Source: Mycolicibacterium fallax (GTDB taxonomy: Bacteria > Actinomycetota > Actinomycetes > Mycobacteriales > Mycobacteriaceae). Taken from it: a DNA stretch of 64,000 nucleotides. Both the position numbers and the translations under genes were made by a program. The DNA lies in the NCBI RefSeq assembly GCF_010726955.1, contig NZ_AP022603.1:4092001-4156000 (forward strand). Reading direction: 5' to 3'. Below the pieces are notes generated by a model. It did not search any database. It saw only the letters and a program-made list of their open reading frames with translations, and had not been told where the DNA came from. Below are positions 48,847 through 63,051 of the stretch, in pieces (position 1 is the first letter of the stretch; every line of letters begins with the position of its first letter).

Positions 48847-50499
48847 GTGACCCCCGCCGATCTCGCCGAGTTGTTGAAGTCCACCGCCGCGGCGGTGCTC
48901 GCCGAGCATGATCTCGACGTCAGCGCGCTGCCCGAGACGGTGACCGTGGAGCGTCCGCGCAACCCCGAGCACGGCGATTACGCCACCAACCTCGCCCTTC
49001 AGCTGGGCAAGAAGGTCGGCGTCAACCCGCGCGAGCTGGCCGGCTGGCTGGTCGAGGCGCTGCGCGCCGCCCCGGGCATCGCCGACGCGGAGCTGGCCGG
49101 CCCGGGCTTTGTGAACCTGCGCATCGACGCCGCCGCCCAGGGCGTCATCGTCACCGACATCCTGGCCGCGGGCGCGGCCTATGGCGTCGGCGACGAACTG
49201 GCCGGGCAGGCCATCAACCTGGAGTTCGTCTCGGCCAACCCCACCGGACCGATCCACATCGGCGGCACCCGCTGGGCGGCCGTCGGGGATGCGCTGGGCC
49301 GGCTGCTGACCGCCCAGGGCGCCCAGGTGTGCCGGGAGTACTACTTCAACGACCACGGCGCCCAGATCGACCGGTTCGCCCGCTCGCTGGTGGCCGCCGC
49401 CAAGGGCGAACCCGCCCCGGAGGACGGCTACGCCGGCGCCTACATCTCCGACATCGCCGCGAAGGTGATCGAGCTGGCCCCCGACGTGCTGAGCCAGCCC
49501 GCGGCCGAGCAGCAGGAGACGTTCCGCTCCATCGGCGTGGACCTGATGTTCACCCACATCAAGGACTCGCTGCACGAGTTCGGCACCGACTTCGACGTCT
49601 TCACCCACGAGGACTCGATGCACACCTCCGGCATGGTCGATCAGGCCATCGCCCGGCTGCGCGCAAACGGAGCCATCTACGAGAAGGACGGCGCCACCTG
49701 GCTGCGCACCACCGACTACGGCGACGACAAGGACCGCGTCGTCATCAAGAGCGACGGTGAACCCGCCTACATCGCTGGCGACCTGGCCTACTACCTGGAC
49801 AAGCGCGAACGCGGCTTCGGGCTGTGCATCTACATGCTCGGCGCCGACCACCACGGCTACATCGCCCGGCTCAAGGCCGCCGCCCAGGCCTTCGGCTACA
49901 GCCCGGACACCGTCGAGGTGATGATCGGGCAGCTGGTGAACCTGGTGCGCGACGGGGCGCCGGTCCGGATGAGCAAACGCGCCGGCACCGTCATCACCCT
50001 CGACGACCTGGTCGACGCGCTTGGCGTGGACGCCGCCCGCTACGCCCTGCTGCGGTCCTCGGTGGACACCCCGATCGACATCGACCTGCAGCTGTGGTCC
50101 TCGGCGTCCAGTGAGAACCCGGTGTACTACGTGCAATATGCGCACGCCCGGCTCAGCGCGCTGGCCCGCAACGCCGCCGAGCTGGGGCTGAGCCCGGACA
50201 CCGCGCAACTGGGCCTGCTCACCCACGAGAAGGAGGGTGCGCTGATCCGCAACCTCGGTGAGTTCCCCCGGGTGGTCAAGACCGCCGCGCTGCTGCGCGA
50301 GCCGCACCGGGTGTGCCGCTACCTGGAGGACCTGGCCGGTGACTACCACCGGTTCTACGACTCGTGCCGGGTGCTGCCGCAGGGTGACGAGCCGGCCGGC
50401 GACCTCAACAACGCCCGGCTGGCGCTGTGCGCGGCCACCCGCCGGGTGATCGCCAACGGACTGGAAATGCTCGGCGTCGGCGCCCCGGAGCGGATGTGA
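48847..50499 (+). CDS. argS: Arginyl-tRNA synthetase
   Basis: 550 residues from GTG 48847, class I synthetase of usual length. HIGH-type motif [14 protein letters not shown] near residue 132, and KMSKS-type motif [10 protein letters not shown] near 377. The N-terminal Add1 domain ([17 protein letters not shown]) and the C-terminal DALR anticodon-binding domain ([16 protein letters not shown] onward) are both present. It charges tRNA-Arg, one of which lies just upstream on the other strand. The reading frame is intact. The lysA start overlaps its stop. Confidence 0.97.
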   Translation: MTPADLAELLKSTAAAVLAEHDLDVSALPETVTVERPRNPEHGDYATNLALQLGKKVGVNPRELAGWLVEALRAAPGIADAELAGPGFVNLRIDAAAQGVIVTDILAAGAAYGVGDELAGQAINLEFVSANPTGPIHIGGTRWAAVGDALGRLLTAQGAQVCREYYFNDHGAQIDRFARSLVAAAKGEPAPEDGYAGAYISDIAAKVIELAPDVLSQPAAEQQETFRSIGVDLMFTHIKDSLHEFGTDFDVFTHEDSMHTSGMVDQAIARLRANGAIYEKDGATWLRTTDYGDDKDRVVIKSDGEPAYIAGDLAYYLDKRERGFGLCIYMLGADHHGYIARLKAAAQAFGYSPDTVEVMIGQLVNLVRDGAPVRMSKRAGTVITLDDLVDALGVDAARYALLRSSVDTPIDIDLQLWSSASSENPVYYVQYAHARLSALARNAAELGLSPDTAQLGLLTHEKEGALIRNLGEFPRVVKTAALLREPHRVCRYLEDLAGDYHRFYDSCRVLPQGDEPAGDLNNARLALCAATRRVIANGLEMLGVGAPERM

Positions 50500-51914
50500 A
50501 CGCACACCCCGCCGGCCCCCGGCACGCCGAGGAGATCCACCAGCCCGGCGCGCCGGCGCGCCCGGCCGGCGCCGACGAGGTGGCCCGGCTGGCCCCGAAC
50601 GTGTGGCCGCTGAACGCGGTTCGCGGCGACGACGGCGAGGTGACGCTGGCCGGGGTGCCCTGCTCGGCGCTGGCCGCCGAGTACGGCACCCCACTGTTCG
50701 TCATCGACGAAAGCGACTTCCGCACCCGGTGCCGGCGGATCGCCGCGGCCTTCGGCGGCGGTGAGCGGGTGCATTACGCGGCCAAGGCGTTCCTGTGCAC
50801 GGAGATCGCCCGCTGGGTCGAGCAGGAGGGCCTGTCGCTGGACGTCGCGACCGGCGGCGAACTCGCCGTCGCGCTGGCGGCCGGCTTCCCGCCGGAGCGG
50901 ATCACCCTGCACGGCAACAACAAATCGGTCGACGAGCTGGCGGCTGCGGTGCGCGCCGGGTCGGGCACGTGGTGATCGACTCGATGATCGAGATCGACCG
51001 GCTGGAGCGGATCGCCGCGGAGGCCGGTGCGGTCGTCGACGTGCTGATCCGGGTCACCGTCGGGGTCGAGGCGCACACCCACGAATTCATCTCCACCGCG
51101 CACGAGGACCAGAAGTTCGGGCTGTCGCTGGCCACCGGCGCGGCGATGGCCGCGGTGCGCCGGGTCTTCGAAACCCAGCACCTGCGGCTGGTCGGCCTGC
51201 ACAGCCACATCGGCTCGCAGATCTTCGAGGTCGACGGCTTCGAGGTGGCCGCCCATCGGGTGATCGGGCTGCTGCGTGAGGTGGTCTCGGAGTTCGGTGT
51301 GGACAAGACCGCCCAGATGAACATCGTCGATCTCGGTGGCGGACTGGGCATCTCCTACCTGGCCGGCGACGACCCGCCGCCGATCGAGGACCTCGCCGCC
51401 AAGCTGGCCGCGATCGTGCGCAGCGAATCGGCGGCCGTCGGACTGCCCGAGCCGACCCTGGTGGTCGAGCCCGGCCGCGCCATCGCCGGGCCCGGCACCG
51501 TCACGCTGTACCGGGTCGGCACCGTCAAGGACGTCGCCGTCAGCGCCACCGCTGCGCGCCGCTATGTCAGCGTCGACGGCGGGATGAGCGACAACATCCG
51601 GCCCTCGCTCTACGGCGCCGAGTATGACGTCCGGTTGGTCTCGCGCAGCAGTACCGCCGACCCGGTGCTCTGCCGGATCGTCGGAAAGCACTGCGAAAGC
51701 GGCGATATCGTCGTTCGAGACGCCTGGCTGCCCGGCGACGTCGAACCCGATGACCTGATCGCGGTGGCCGCCACCGGCGCCTACTGCTTATTCGATGTCG
51801 AGCCGGTACAACCTGCTCGGGCGGCCCGCCGTGGTGGCGGTGCAAGACGGCAAGTCCCGGCTGGTGCTGCGCCGGGAGACGTTGGACGACCTGTTGAGTC
51901 TGGAGGTGAGGTGA
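50496..51914 (+). CDS. lysA: Diaminopimelate decarboxylase (two frame breaks in this sequence)
   Basis: Makes L-lysine from meso-diaminopimelate with PLP in the cytoplasm. Start GTG 50496 overlaps the argS stop. The PLP-lysine region [10 protein letters not shown], the GLHSHIGSQ segment and the C-terminal [12 protein letters not shown] are present but in two frames. After AAAVRAG near 50955 one G is missing from a GGGG run, and near 51787 one T is extra (expected [10 protein letters not shown], read YCLFDVEP). The frame then recovers to end with LLSLEVR at TGA 51912-51914. Both are typical sequencing slips; the gene is probably intact in the organism. Confidence 0.92.
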
Positions 51915-53238
51915 CCGTGGCTGAGACGGAAAAGCCGGTGGGTGTGGCGGTGCTGGGATTGGGCAACGTCGGCACCGAGGTGGTGCGCATCATGGAGGAC
52001 AGTGCCGAGGACCTCGCCGCGCGCATCGGTGCGCCGCTGCAGCTGCGCGGCATCGGTGTGCGGCGGGTCGCGGCCGACCGCGGCGTGCCCGTCGAGTTGC
52101 TCACCGAGGACGTCGAGGCGCTGGTCGCCCGCGACGACGTCGACATCGTCGTCGAGCTGATGGGGCCGGTGGAACCGGCCCGCCGGGCAATTCTCGCCGC
52201 GCTCGAACACGGCAAGTCCGTGGTCACCGCGAACAAGGCGCTGCTGGCCCAATCCACCGGCAAGCTCGCCACCGCCGCGGAAAAGGCCCGGGTGGACCTG
52301 TATTTCGAGGCCGCGGTGGCCGGCGCGATCCCGGTGATCCGGCCGCTGACCCAGTCGCTGGCCGGTGACCGGGTGCTGCGGGTGGCCGGCATCGTCAACG
52401 GCACCACCAACTACATCCTGTCGGCGATGTCGGAGACCGGCGCCTCCTACGACGACGCGCTGGCCGAGGCCGGTGCGCTGGGCTACGCCGAGGCCGACCC
52501 GACCGCCGACGTCGAGGGCTATGACGCCGCGGCCAAGGCCGCGATCCTGGCGTCCATCGCGTTTCACACCCGGGTGCAGGCCGACGACGTCTACCGCGAG
52601 GGTATCACCGCCGTCAGCGCCGAGGACTTCGCCTCCGCCAAGGCCCTCGGCTGCACCATCAAGCTGCTGTCGATCTGTGAGCGGATCACCAATGCCGATG
52701 GCAGCGAACAGGTTTCGGCGCGGGTGTACCCGGCGCTGGTGCCGCTGACGCACCCGCTGGCGTCGGTCAACGGGGCCTTCAACGCGGTGTTCGTCGAGGC
52801 CGCCGCGGCCGGTCAGCTGATGTTCTACGGGCAGGGCGCCGGCGGCGCGCCGACCGCCTCGGCGGTGCTGGGCGACGTGGTGATGGCCGCCCGCAACCGG
52901 GTGCAGGGCGGCCGGGGGCCGCGCGAATCCAAGTACGCCCGACTGCCGATCGCGCCGATCGGCGTGGTCCCGACCCGGTACTACCTGAGTCTGTACGTGC
53001 ACGACAAGCCCGGCGTGCTGTCCAAGGTGGCCTCCGAATTCGCCAACCGCGGGGTCAGCATCGCCGAGGTCCGCCAGGAGGGTCTGGTCGACGAGGACGG
53101 TCAGCCGATCGGCGCCCGGATCGTGGTGCTCACCCACCGCGCGACCGATGCCGCGCTGTCGGAAACGGTGACGGCGCTGAAGGAACTTGATGTGGTGTCG
53201 AGCGTGGCCAGCGTGCTGCGCATGGAAGGAACCGAGTG

Positions 53239-53239
<1 letters not shown>
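51911..53239 (+). CDS. hom: Homoserine dehydrogenase
   Basis: About 442 residues from GTG 51911 (GTG 51917 also possible), overlapping the lysA stop. Rossmann start [17 protein letters not shown], catalytic region [14 protein letters not shown] and [17 protein letters not shown], and a C-terminal ACT domain ([20 protein letters not shown]) that senses threonine. It reduces aspartate semialdehyde to homoserine for Met and Thr. Also called thrA in M. tuberculosis. Frame intact, and thrC starts in its stop codon. Confidence 0.97.
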
Positions 53240-55439
<2,200 letters not shown>

Positions 55440-55573
55440 CGTACGCCTTACGCCGCGAATCCCGGCTGTCGCCGTCGCAGAGCCGACGGTGGCACTTCGC
55501 GCGCAGCGTCTTCGCTGAGCGCACCGAACCCCCCGACTGAGAAAGCTTCCGGCGGGGGAAAGAAAGGAAATCC

Positions 55574-57411
55574 GTGACCGATACGGACCTCATCCCGGCC
55601 AATGACGCCCCGGCCCCGGCCTCGTCGGGCAAGCTGAGCAGTGCGCTGTCCTCGATGCTGCTGCCCGAGTTGCGCACGCTGGCCGGCCAGGTCGGCGTCA
55701 AGGGCGCCTCGGGATGCGCAAGGGCGATCTGATCGCCGCGATCCGGGAGCACCAGGCCGGTGGTTCCGGCAATGGCGGCGGGGCGGCCAAGGCGGGTTCG
55801 GTCAAGTCCGAGGCGCCGGCCCCAAGCGCCGCGCCCAAGGAGGAGGGCCCGAAGGTGGAACCGGCTCAGGCTGAAGCGCCCAAGAGCGAGGCGCCCAAGA
55901 GTGAGGCGCCCAGGCAGGACGCCAAGTCCGGTGACCAGGGCGACGGCGGCGGCCAGTCCGGCGAGCCGCGCCGGCGCGAGCGCCGCGGGGCGTCCCGCGA
56001 TGCCGGCTCGCCGACCGGCCAGGGCGGTGGTCAGGAATCCCGCGGTGACCAGGACCAGAAGTCCGACCGCGGTGACGGTGGCCAGCAGCGCGCCAACTCC
56101 GGCGGCGGCAACACCGGCGGCGGCAATTCCGGCGGCGGCAACGCCGACGACGACGACGCCCGCGGCGGCCGGCGCGGCCGTCGCTTCCGGGACCGTCGGC
56201 GTCGCGAGCGCGGCGGCGGCGAGGGCGGCGACACCGAACTGCGCGAGGACGACGTCGTGCAGCCGGTTGCCGGCATCCTCGACGTGCTGGACAACTACGC
56301 GTTCGTCCGCACCTCGGGCTACCTGGCCGGGCCCAACGACGTCTACGTCTCGATGAACATGGTCCGCAAGAACGGCCTGCGCCGCGGTGATGCCGTCACC
56401 GGCGCGGTCCGGGTACCCCGCGAGGGCGAGGGCGGCGGAGGCGACAAGAATCAGCGGCAGAAGTTCAACCCGCTGGTCCGGCTCGACTCGGTCAACGGCG
56501 GTCCGGTCGAGGCGGCCCGCAATCGTCCGGAGTTCGGCAAGCTGACGCCGCTGTATCCGAACCAGCGGCTGCGCCTGGAGACCACCCCGGACAAGATCAG
56601 CACCCGGGTCATCGACCTGATCATGCCGATCGGCAAGGGCCAGCGCGCCCTGATCGTGTCGCCGCCCAAGGCCGGTAAGACCACGATCATCCAGGACATC
56701 GCCAACGCGATCACCCGCAACAACCCCGAGTGCCACCTGATGGTCGTGCTGGTCGACGAGCGACCCGAAGAGGTCACCGACATGCAGCGTTCGGTCAAGG
56801 GTGAGGTCATCGCCTCGACCTTCGACCGGCCGCCGTCAGACCACACCCAGGCCGCCGAGCTGGCCATCGAGCGGGCCAAGCGCCTGGTCGAGCAGGGCAA
56901 GGACGTGGTGGTGCTGCTGGACTCCATCACCCGGCTGGGCCGCGCCTACAACAACGCCTCCCCGGCGTCGGGCCGCATCCTGTCCGGTGGTGTGGATTCC
57001 ACCGCGCTGTACCCGCCCAAGCGGTTCCTCGGCGCGGCCCGCAACATCGAGGACGGCGGCTCGCTGACCATCATCGCCACCGCGATGGTCGAGACCGGCT
57101 CCACCGGTGACACCGTGATCTTCGAGGAGTTCAAGGGCACCGGCAACGCCGAGCTCAAGCTGGACCGCAAGATCGCCGAGCGTCGGGTGTTCCCGGCCGT
57201 GGACGTCAACCCGTCGGGCACCCGCAAGGACGAGCTGCTGCTCGGCCCCGACGAGTTCGCCATTGTGCACAAGCTGCGCCGGGTGCTGTCCGGGCTGGAT
57301 TCGCATCAGGCCATCGACCTGCTGATGAGCCAGCTGCGCAAGACCAAGACCAACTACGAGTTCCTGGTCCAGGTGTCCAAGACCGCCCCCGGCGGCGCCG
57401 ACGCCGACTGA
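55574..57411 (+). CDS. rho: Transcription termination factor Rho (one-base gap near N-terminus)
   Basis: Start GTG 55574 (TDTDLIPANDAPAP). LPELRTLAGQVGVKGASG is followed in another frame by MRKGDLIAAIREHQ; one base is missing near 55709 where SGM should be read. The rest is complete: the long actinobacterial insert rich in Gly, Glu and Arg (about residues 50-210), RNA-binding domain (DNYAFVRTSGYL), Walker A PPKAGKTTI, Walker B VVVLLDSITRLGRAYN, and the Q/R-loop region GTGNAELKLDRKIAERR. It is a hexameric RNA translocase that ends transcription. Confidence 0.96.
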
Positions 57412-57417
57412 CCCCGG

Positions 57418-58308
57418 TCAGGGCACCAGGACCACCCGGGAACCGGCCGGCTCACCGCGGTCCCAGGCGTCGGCGACCTCGCTCAGCGGGCGGGCCCGGG
57501 CGCTGCCCTCCGGTGGCACGCTGCCCAGCCCGGTGCCGATGAGCTCGATGCCCGCGCTCCGCAGGATCTCCGCGGGCAGGGTGATGTTCGGCCCGGCCAT
57601 CGAACCGATCTGTACGAAACGCGTGCGGTGATAGCTGGCGGTCAGACCGCTGTTGCCCAGCACGCCCAGGACCTGCTCGGCCGGCGGGCCCCACAGGTAG
57701 TCCAGGACGGCGTCGATGCGGCGTTCGGCATGCAGCGCGGCGAGTCGGTCGGCGGCCTGCCCGTCCAGGACGATCGTCTCGTCGGCGCCCGCGGTGCGCA
57801 GCCAGTCCGGCCGCTCCGCGTTGCGTCCAAGCGCCACCACGTGCCCCGCACCGAACTGCGACTTGGCCAGTTGCACCGCCGTCGCTCCCGTGACGCCGGT
57901 CGCGCCGAGGATCACCACGGTCTGACCGGGCTGGATCGCCGCGGCGTACTCCAGCGCGAACCAGGACGACAGACCGGCGTTCGGGATGGCTGCCGCCAGC
58001 ACCGGATCCAGACCCGCGGGCAGCACGGTTGCGGCCGCCGGGTCGACGAGCGTGCGTTCGGCCATCAGCCCGTAGGGCTGCGTGGCGGTGGTGTAGGCCA
58101 GCCGCCCGTCGGCGAGCTGGACGACGCCGTCGATGCCGGCGGTGTCAGCGCGGCGCTGCCGTAGTGCGAGCCCGACACCAGCAGCCGGTCGAGGTTCTTG
58201 CCGCCGCGGCCAGCACGGTCGCGACCTCGGTGTGCTCGGTGGTGCCGGCTCGGCGACGTCGCCGTAGCGCGGCGAGGTGCCGAAGGTGTCGACGACGGCG
58301 GCCCTCAT
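57418..58308 (-). CDS. Zinc-independent alcohol dehydrogenase / quinone oxidoreductase-like (frame disturbed)
   Basis: MDR superfamily, from ATG 58306-58308 (MRAAVVDTFGTSPRYGDV). The NAD(P)-binding part is clear: PGQTVVILGATGVTGATAVQLAK, and GHVVALGR. No zinc-ligand Cys set is seen. Between about 58145 and 58245 the sequence reads out of frame: an ALAAA...NLDRLLVSGSHYGSAALTP stretch is recoverable only in a second frame, so at least two indels are present. It follows the TetR gene by 2 bases and is probably under its control. Substrate unknown. Confidence 0.8.
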   Translation of the reverse strand: MRAAVVDTFGTSPRYGDVAEPAPPSTPRSRPCWPRRQEPRPAAGVGLALRQRRADTAGIDGVVQLADGRLAYTTATQPYGLMAERTLVDPAAATVLPAGLDPVLAAAIPNAGLSSWFALEYAAAIQPGQTVVILGATGVTGATAVQLAKSQFGAGHVVALGRNAERPDWLRTAGADETIVLDGQAADRLAALHAERRIDAVLDYLWGPPAEQVLGVLGNSGLTASYHRTRFVQIGSMAGPNITLPAEILRSAGIELIGTGLGSVPPEGSARARPLSEVADAWDRGEPAGSRVVLVP

Positions 58309-58310
58309 GA

Positions 58311-58925
58311 TCACTCCTTCGTTGATGCCGTGGTCCCGGAGCGCAGGGCCGGGACGAGATAGCGCTGCAACTGGCTCACCAGCGCGGGCCGGTCGTCGGG
58401 GTCGAGCCGCTCCGAGGCGACCGTCGTCACGCTCAGCACCACCCGGGCCACCCACTCGCTGGCCTCATCGAGGTCGTCCACCTCGACCTCGCCGCGCTCG
58501 GCCGCCGCGGCCAGGTAGGGCCGCCAGAACGCGGCCAAGTCGGGCACCAGGCCCGCGACCCCGGCTCCGGCGCACGCGGCGAACTCCTCGGGTTCCTCCT
58601 GACGCAGCCGCATCAACAGCGAGCCGGGGGAGCCGTAGGCCGAGCGACCCAGCTGGATGCCCGAGGCGATCTGCTCGACGATCCCGTCGACGGCCCCCAG
58701 CATGGAGTGCGACTCGCCCCAGTAGACGTCGTTGAGCCGGACCAGCGCGGCGCCCAGCAGTGCGACCTTGTCCGGGTAGTGCCGATAGAGCCAACCGCGC
58801 GAGACACCGGCCAGCTCGGCCACCTCGGACACCGTGGTGGCCCGAATGCCCTTGTCCCGCAGGCAGGCCTCGGCGGCATCCATCAGCCGCTCACGCACGG
58901 TCTTGGTCGGTGTGGCGGTTTCCAC
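58311..58925 (-). CDS. TetR-family transcriptional regulator
   Basis: 204 residues from GTG 58923-58925. N-terminal HTH: RERLMDAAEACLRDKG, then ATTVSEVAELAGVSRGWLYRHYPDKVALL, a standard TetR recognition helix. The C-terminal ligand domain is all helical. Upstream of the oxidoreductase it likely represses, and divergent from the acyl-CoA synthetase gene, so it may also control that gene. Frame intact in spite of the noisy surroundings. Confidence 0.9.
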   Translation of the reverse strand: METATPTKTVRERLMDAAEACLRDKGIRATTVSEVAELAGVSRGWLYRHYPDKVALLGAALVRLNDVYWGESHSMLGAVDGIVEQIASGIQLGRSAYGSPGSLLMRLRQEEPEEFAACAGAGVAGLVPDLAAFWRPYLAAAAERGEVEVDDLDEASEWVARVVLSVTTVASERLDPDDRPALVSQLQRYLVPALRSGTTASTKE

Positions 58926-59048
58926 CGGACGCCTCCTTGCAGCCGGGCAGGCAGATGATCGACGATTCTGTCAGGGACCCGAGGCTACCCGGTGGCCCGA
59001 CACATGGTAGACACTTTTGCAAATCTGTTCACGATCTGGGGAGTTCCG

Positions 59049-60639
59049 ATGGCCGAAACGCTGCAGCAGCTGCTTCGCGAACGTGCCGGACAGGACTCCG
59101 TCGCCATCAAACACGGTGATCGCAGTCAAACCTGGGCCGAGCACGTCGCCGAGGCGTCCGCGCAGGCCGCGGCGCTGATCGAGCTCGCCGAACCGGGCCG
59201 GTCGCTGCACGTCGGCACCCTGCTGGGCAACACCCCCGAGATGCTGACCGCGATGGCCGCCGCCGCCCTCGGCGGCTACGTGCTGTGCGGCATCAATGAC
59301 ACCCGACGCGGTGCGGCGCTGGCCAGCGACATCGCCAAGGTGGAATGCCAGATCCTGCTGGTCGACGACGCGCACCGGGACCTGCTCGCCGATTTGGAGC
59401 TGCCCGGCGTCACCGTCATCGACGTCGGGGACGCCTCCTGGCCGCACCGCGAGCTGACGCCGCAGCGTGAGGTCGGGCCCGACGACACCTTCATGATGAT
59501 CTTCACCTCGGGCACCAGCGGCGCCCCCAAGGCCGTCCGGGTTCCGCACGCCATCGTGCTGTTCTCCGCCGGCGCGCTGGTCACTCGCTACGACCTCACC
59601 GCCGAGGACACCTGCTACCTGGCGATGCCGCTGTTTCACTCCAACGCCGTCTACGCCGGGTGGGAGTGGCGCCCGCCGGCGCCGCCATGGCACCGGCGGC
59701 TTCTCGGCGTCGGGATTCCTGCCCGACATCCGCCGCTACGGCGCCACCTACATGAACTACGTCGGCAAACCGCTGGCCTACATCCTGGCCCCCCGAATCG
59801 ACCGACGACCGCGACAACCCGCTGCGGGTGGCGTTCGGCAACGAGGCCGCCGACCGCGACATCGAGGAGTTCAGCCGCCGCTTCGACTGCCGCGTCTGGG
59901 ACGGCTTCGGCTCCACCGAGCTGGCGATCATCATCACCCGCTCCGAGGACACCCCACCGGGCAGCGTCGGACGCGGGTTCCCGGCGTCGCGATCTACGAC
60001 CCGGTCACCCGCACCGAATGCGAGGTTGCCCGGTTCGACGCCGACGGCGCGCTGCTCAACGCCGAGGCCGCCACCGGCGAACTGGTCAACACCGGCGGCA
60101 GCGGGATGTTCCGCGGCTACCACAACGACCCCGACGCCACCGACGAGCGGCTGCGCGACGGCATTTACTGGTCCGGGGACTTGGCCTACCGCGACGCCGA
60201 CGGCTGGATCTACCTGGCCGGACGCACCGCGGACTGGATGCGGGTCGACGGCGAGAACATCACCGCGGCGCCCATCGAACGGATCCTGCTGCGGCTGCCG
60301 GCGATCAGCCGGGTCGCGGTCTACCCGGTGCCCGACGAGTTCGTCGGCGACGCGGTGATGGCCGCGATCGTGCTGCGTGACGGCACCGAACTGACCCCGG
60401 AGGACTTCGCCGCCTTCCTGGCCGCCCAGCCCGACCTGTCCCCGAAGGCCTGGCCGCGGCACGTCTGGCTGGCCGCGGACCTGCCCAGCACCGCCACCAA
60501 CAAGATCCTCAAACGGGAGCTGGTCGCCCGCGGCACCGACGTCGACGAGGGCGTGCTGTGGCGCCGCGACGGCAAGGCGTACCGGCGCGCCGAACAGGGC
60601 CGGAATAGCGGCGAGCCGGCCGGCGTTTTGGGTGCATGA
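59049..60639 (+). CDS. Acyl-CoA synthetase, FadD type (frame broken at least three times)
   Basis: AMP-forming ligase of about 535 residues when restored. I chose ATG 59049 because GGGGAG lies about 6 bases upstream. The P-loop [14 protein letters not shown] is intact near residue 157, then [10 protein letters not shown]. Frames change near 59658, 59785 and 59977. Recovered parts include [33 protein letters not shown] and [20 protein letters not shown], and the end [13 protein letters not shown] has the acyl-adenylate-to-thioester Lys. It activates fatty acids; mycobacterial FadD1/FadD17-like enzymes look similar. It lies between rho and rpmE, unlike in M. tuberculosis. Confidence 0.85.
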
Positions 60640-60745
60640 CGGATGGCCTGGCATAATCGACCGTCGACCATCTCCGGTTCCGGTTCACGCCCATAAACCC
60701 AGGTCTGTTCGGGCGACCCGGCGGCCAACGATTGCAGAGGACACC

Positions 60746-60985
60746 ATGAAAAGCGGTATTCACCCCGAGTACAAAGAGACCACCGTGGTCTGTGGTTGCG
60801 GGAACAGCTTCACCACCCGCAGCACCAAGGACAGCGGTCACATCGTGGTGGAGGTCTGCTCGCAGTGCCACCCGTTCTACACCGGCAAGCAGAAGATCCT
60901 GGACAGCGGCGGCCGCGTCGCCCGCTTCGAGAAGCGCTACGGAAGGCGCAACGTCGGCAAGGCGAACGCCGAAGCCGACAGCTAG
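60746..60985 (+). CDS. rpmE: 50S ribosomal protein L31
   Basis: 79 residues. [20 protein letters not shown], then [17 protein letters not shown]: the zinc-binding (C+) form with CxC and CxxC pairs. Intact. It precedes prfA as in other mycobacteria. Confidence 0.97.
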   Translation: MKSGIHPEYKETTVVCGCGNSFTTRSTKDSGHIVVEVCSQCHPFYTGKQKILDSGGRVARFEKRYGRRNVGKANAEADS

Positions 60986-61084
60986 CCGTGTCCCCGGCGC
61001 CCGTTGCCGTCGCCTCGCGCGACCGGCCGGGCGCCGGTGTCATTTCCGGCAGCCCCACCGCATCACATCCCCCAGGAGGCGGCG

Positions 61085-62156
61085 ATGACCCAGAGCGCAC
61101 CGGCGATCGACGCGCTGCTGGCCGAGCACGCCGAACTGGAGAGCCGGTTGGCCGACCCCGCGCTGCACGCCGACCCGGCCGCGGCCCGCAAGGCCGGCCG
61201 CCGATTCGCGCAGTTGGCGCCCATCGCGGCCACCCACCGCAGTTGGTGGCCGCCCGCGGCGACCTGGAGGCCGCCCGCGAGCTGGCCGACGAGGATGAGT
61301 CCTTCGCCGACGAGATTCCCGCGCTGGAGCAGACCGTCGCGGAGCTGGACACCGCGCTGACCGACATGCTGGCCCCGCGTGACCCGCACGACGCCGACGA
61401 CATCGTGCTGGAGGTCAAGTCCGGTGAGGGCGGCGAGGAGTCCGCGCTGTTCGCCGCCGACCTGGCCCGGATGTACATCCGATTCGCCGAGCGGCAGGGC
61501 TGGACTGTCACCATTCTCGACGAGACCACCTCCGACCTCGGCGGCTACAAGGACGCGACGCTGGCGATCGCCAGCAAGGCGACTCCGCCGACGGCGTCTG
61601 GTCGCGGCTGAAGTTCGAGGGCGGCGTGCACCGGGTGCAGCGGGTGCCGGTCACCGAATCCCAGGGCCGGGTGCACACCTCGGCCGCCGGGGTGCTGGTC
61701 TACCCGGAGCCCGAGGAGGTCGAGGCGGTCCAGATCGACGAGTCCGATCTGCGCATCGACGTCTACCGGTCCTCCGGCAAGGGCGGCCAGGGCGTGAACA
61801 CCACCGACTCCGCCGTGCGGATCACCCACCTGCCCACCGGCATCGTCGTGACCTGCCAGAATGAACGCTCGCAGCTGCAGAACAAGGCCCGCGCGCTGCA
61901 GGTGCTGGCGGCCCGGCTGCAGGCGGTGGCCGAGGAACAGGCCTCCGCCGATGCCTCCGCCGACCGGGCCAGCCAGATCCGCACGGTGGATCGCAGCGAG
62001 CGCATCCGGACCTACAACTTCCCGGAGAACCGGATCGCCGACCACCGGATCAACTTCAAGGCGCACAACCTCGATCAGGTCCTCGACGGCGAGCTCGGCG
62101 CCCTGCTGGAGGCGCTGGCCGCGGCCGACAAGCAGGCCCGGCTGCAGCAGGCCTGA
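61085..62156 (+). CDS. prfA: Peptide chain release factor 1 (two one-base gaps)
   Basis: Reads UAA and UAG and triggers peptide release. ATG 61085 ([18 protein letters not shown]). Frame is lost near 61242 (one A missing, [15 protein letters not shown] expected) and near 61577 (one G missing in AAGGGCGAC). The GGQ region [20 protein letters not shown] and the final [23 protein letters not shown] are present. Overlaps the prmC start. Confidence 0.94.
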
Positions 62157-63051
62157 TGCCGTCCGGACAGGCCGGCACGCTGCGGGAAGTGATCCGGGCG
62201 GCCACCGCGACGCTGACGCAGGCCGGCGTCGCCTCCCCGCGCGCCGACGCCGAACTGCTGGCCGCGCACGCCGCCGGCGTCGACCGCAGCCGGCTGGCGG
62301 TGCTGGAACTGTCCGGTCATCGACTGCCCGACGCCGACGCCGCCCGCTACCACGAGCTGATCGCCGCCCGGGCCCGCCGCGTCCCGCTGCAGCACCTGAC
62401 CGGGACCGCGGCGTTCGGGCCGGTCACGCTGCAGGTCGGCCCCGGGGTGTTCGTGCCGCGGCCGGAGACCGAGGCGCTGCTGGAGTGGGCCTACGGCGTG
62501 CTCGAGCACGCCGGCCCCAGCCCGGTCGTCGTCGACCTGTGCACCGGCAGCGGAGCGCTGGCGCTGGCGCTGGCGGAGCGGCACCCGGGGGCGGCCGTCG
62601 TCGCCGTGGACGACTCGGCCGAGGCCCTGGAGTACACCCGGTGCAATGCCGCCGGCACCGGAATCCGGATCCACCGGGCGGACGTCACCGCGGCGGGCCT
62701 GTTGCCCGAGCTTGACGGCCGGGTGGATCTGCTGGTGCAACCCGCCGTACATCCCGGAGGGCGCTGCCTGGAGCCCGAGGTGGCCGACCACGACCCGCAC
62801 CACGCGCTGTTCGGCGGTCCCGACGGGATGTCGGTGATCCCCGCGGTGGCGGCGCTGGCCGGGCGCTGGCTGGTCCCGGCGGGGCCGTCGGCATCGAGCA
62901 CGACGACACCACCGCCGACGCGACGGTGGCGGTGTTGCGCCGCGCCGGGGTTTCGGTGACATCGTGGAAGAACCGACCTGACCGGTCGGCCGCGGTTCGT
63001 GACGGCGGTGCGGTCAGGTCCGGACAATTCCGACGGGAGGACGACGCGTGA
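62156..63051 (+). CDS. prmC: Release factor glutamine methyltransferase (several frame breaks)
   Basis: Methylates the GGQ Gln of release factors, fitting its place after prfA. ATG 62156 overlaps the prfA stop. AdoMet motif VVDLCTGSGALALALAE is intact. The NPPY motif is damaged: LLVCNPPYIPEGAALEPEV would be read if two bases near 62737 and one near 62769 were restored. A further shift near 62877 would give GGAVGIEHDDTTADATVAVL. The end is uncertain, near 63051. Confidence 0.88.
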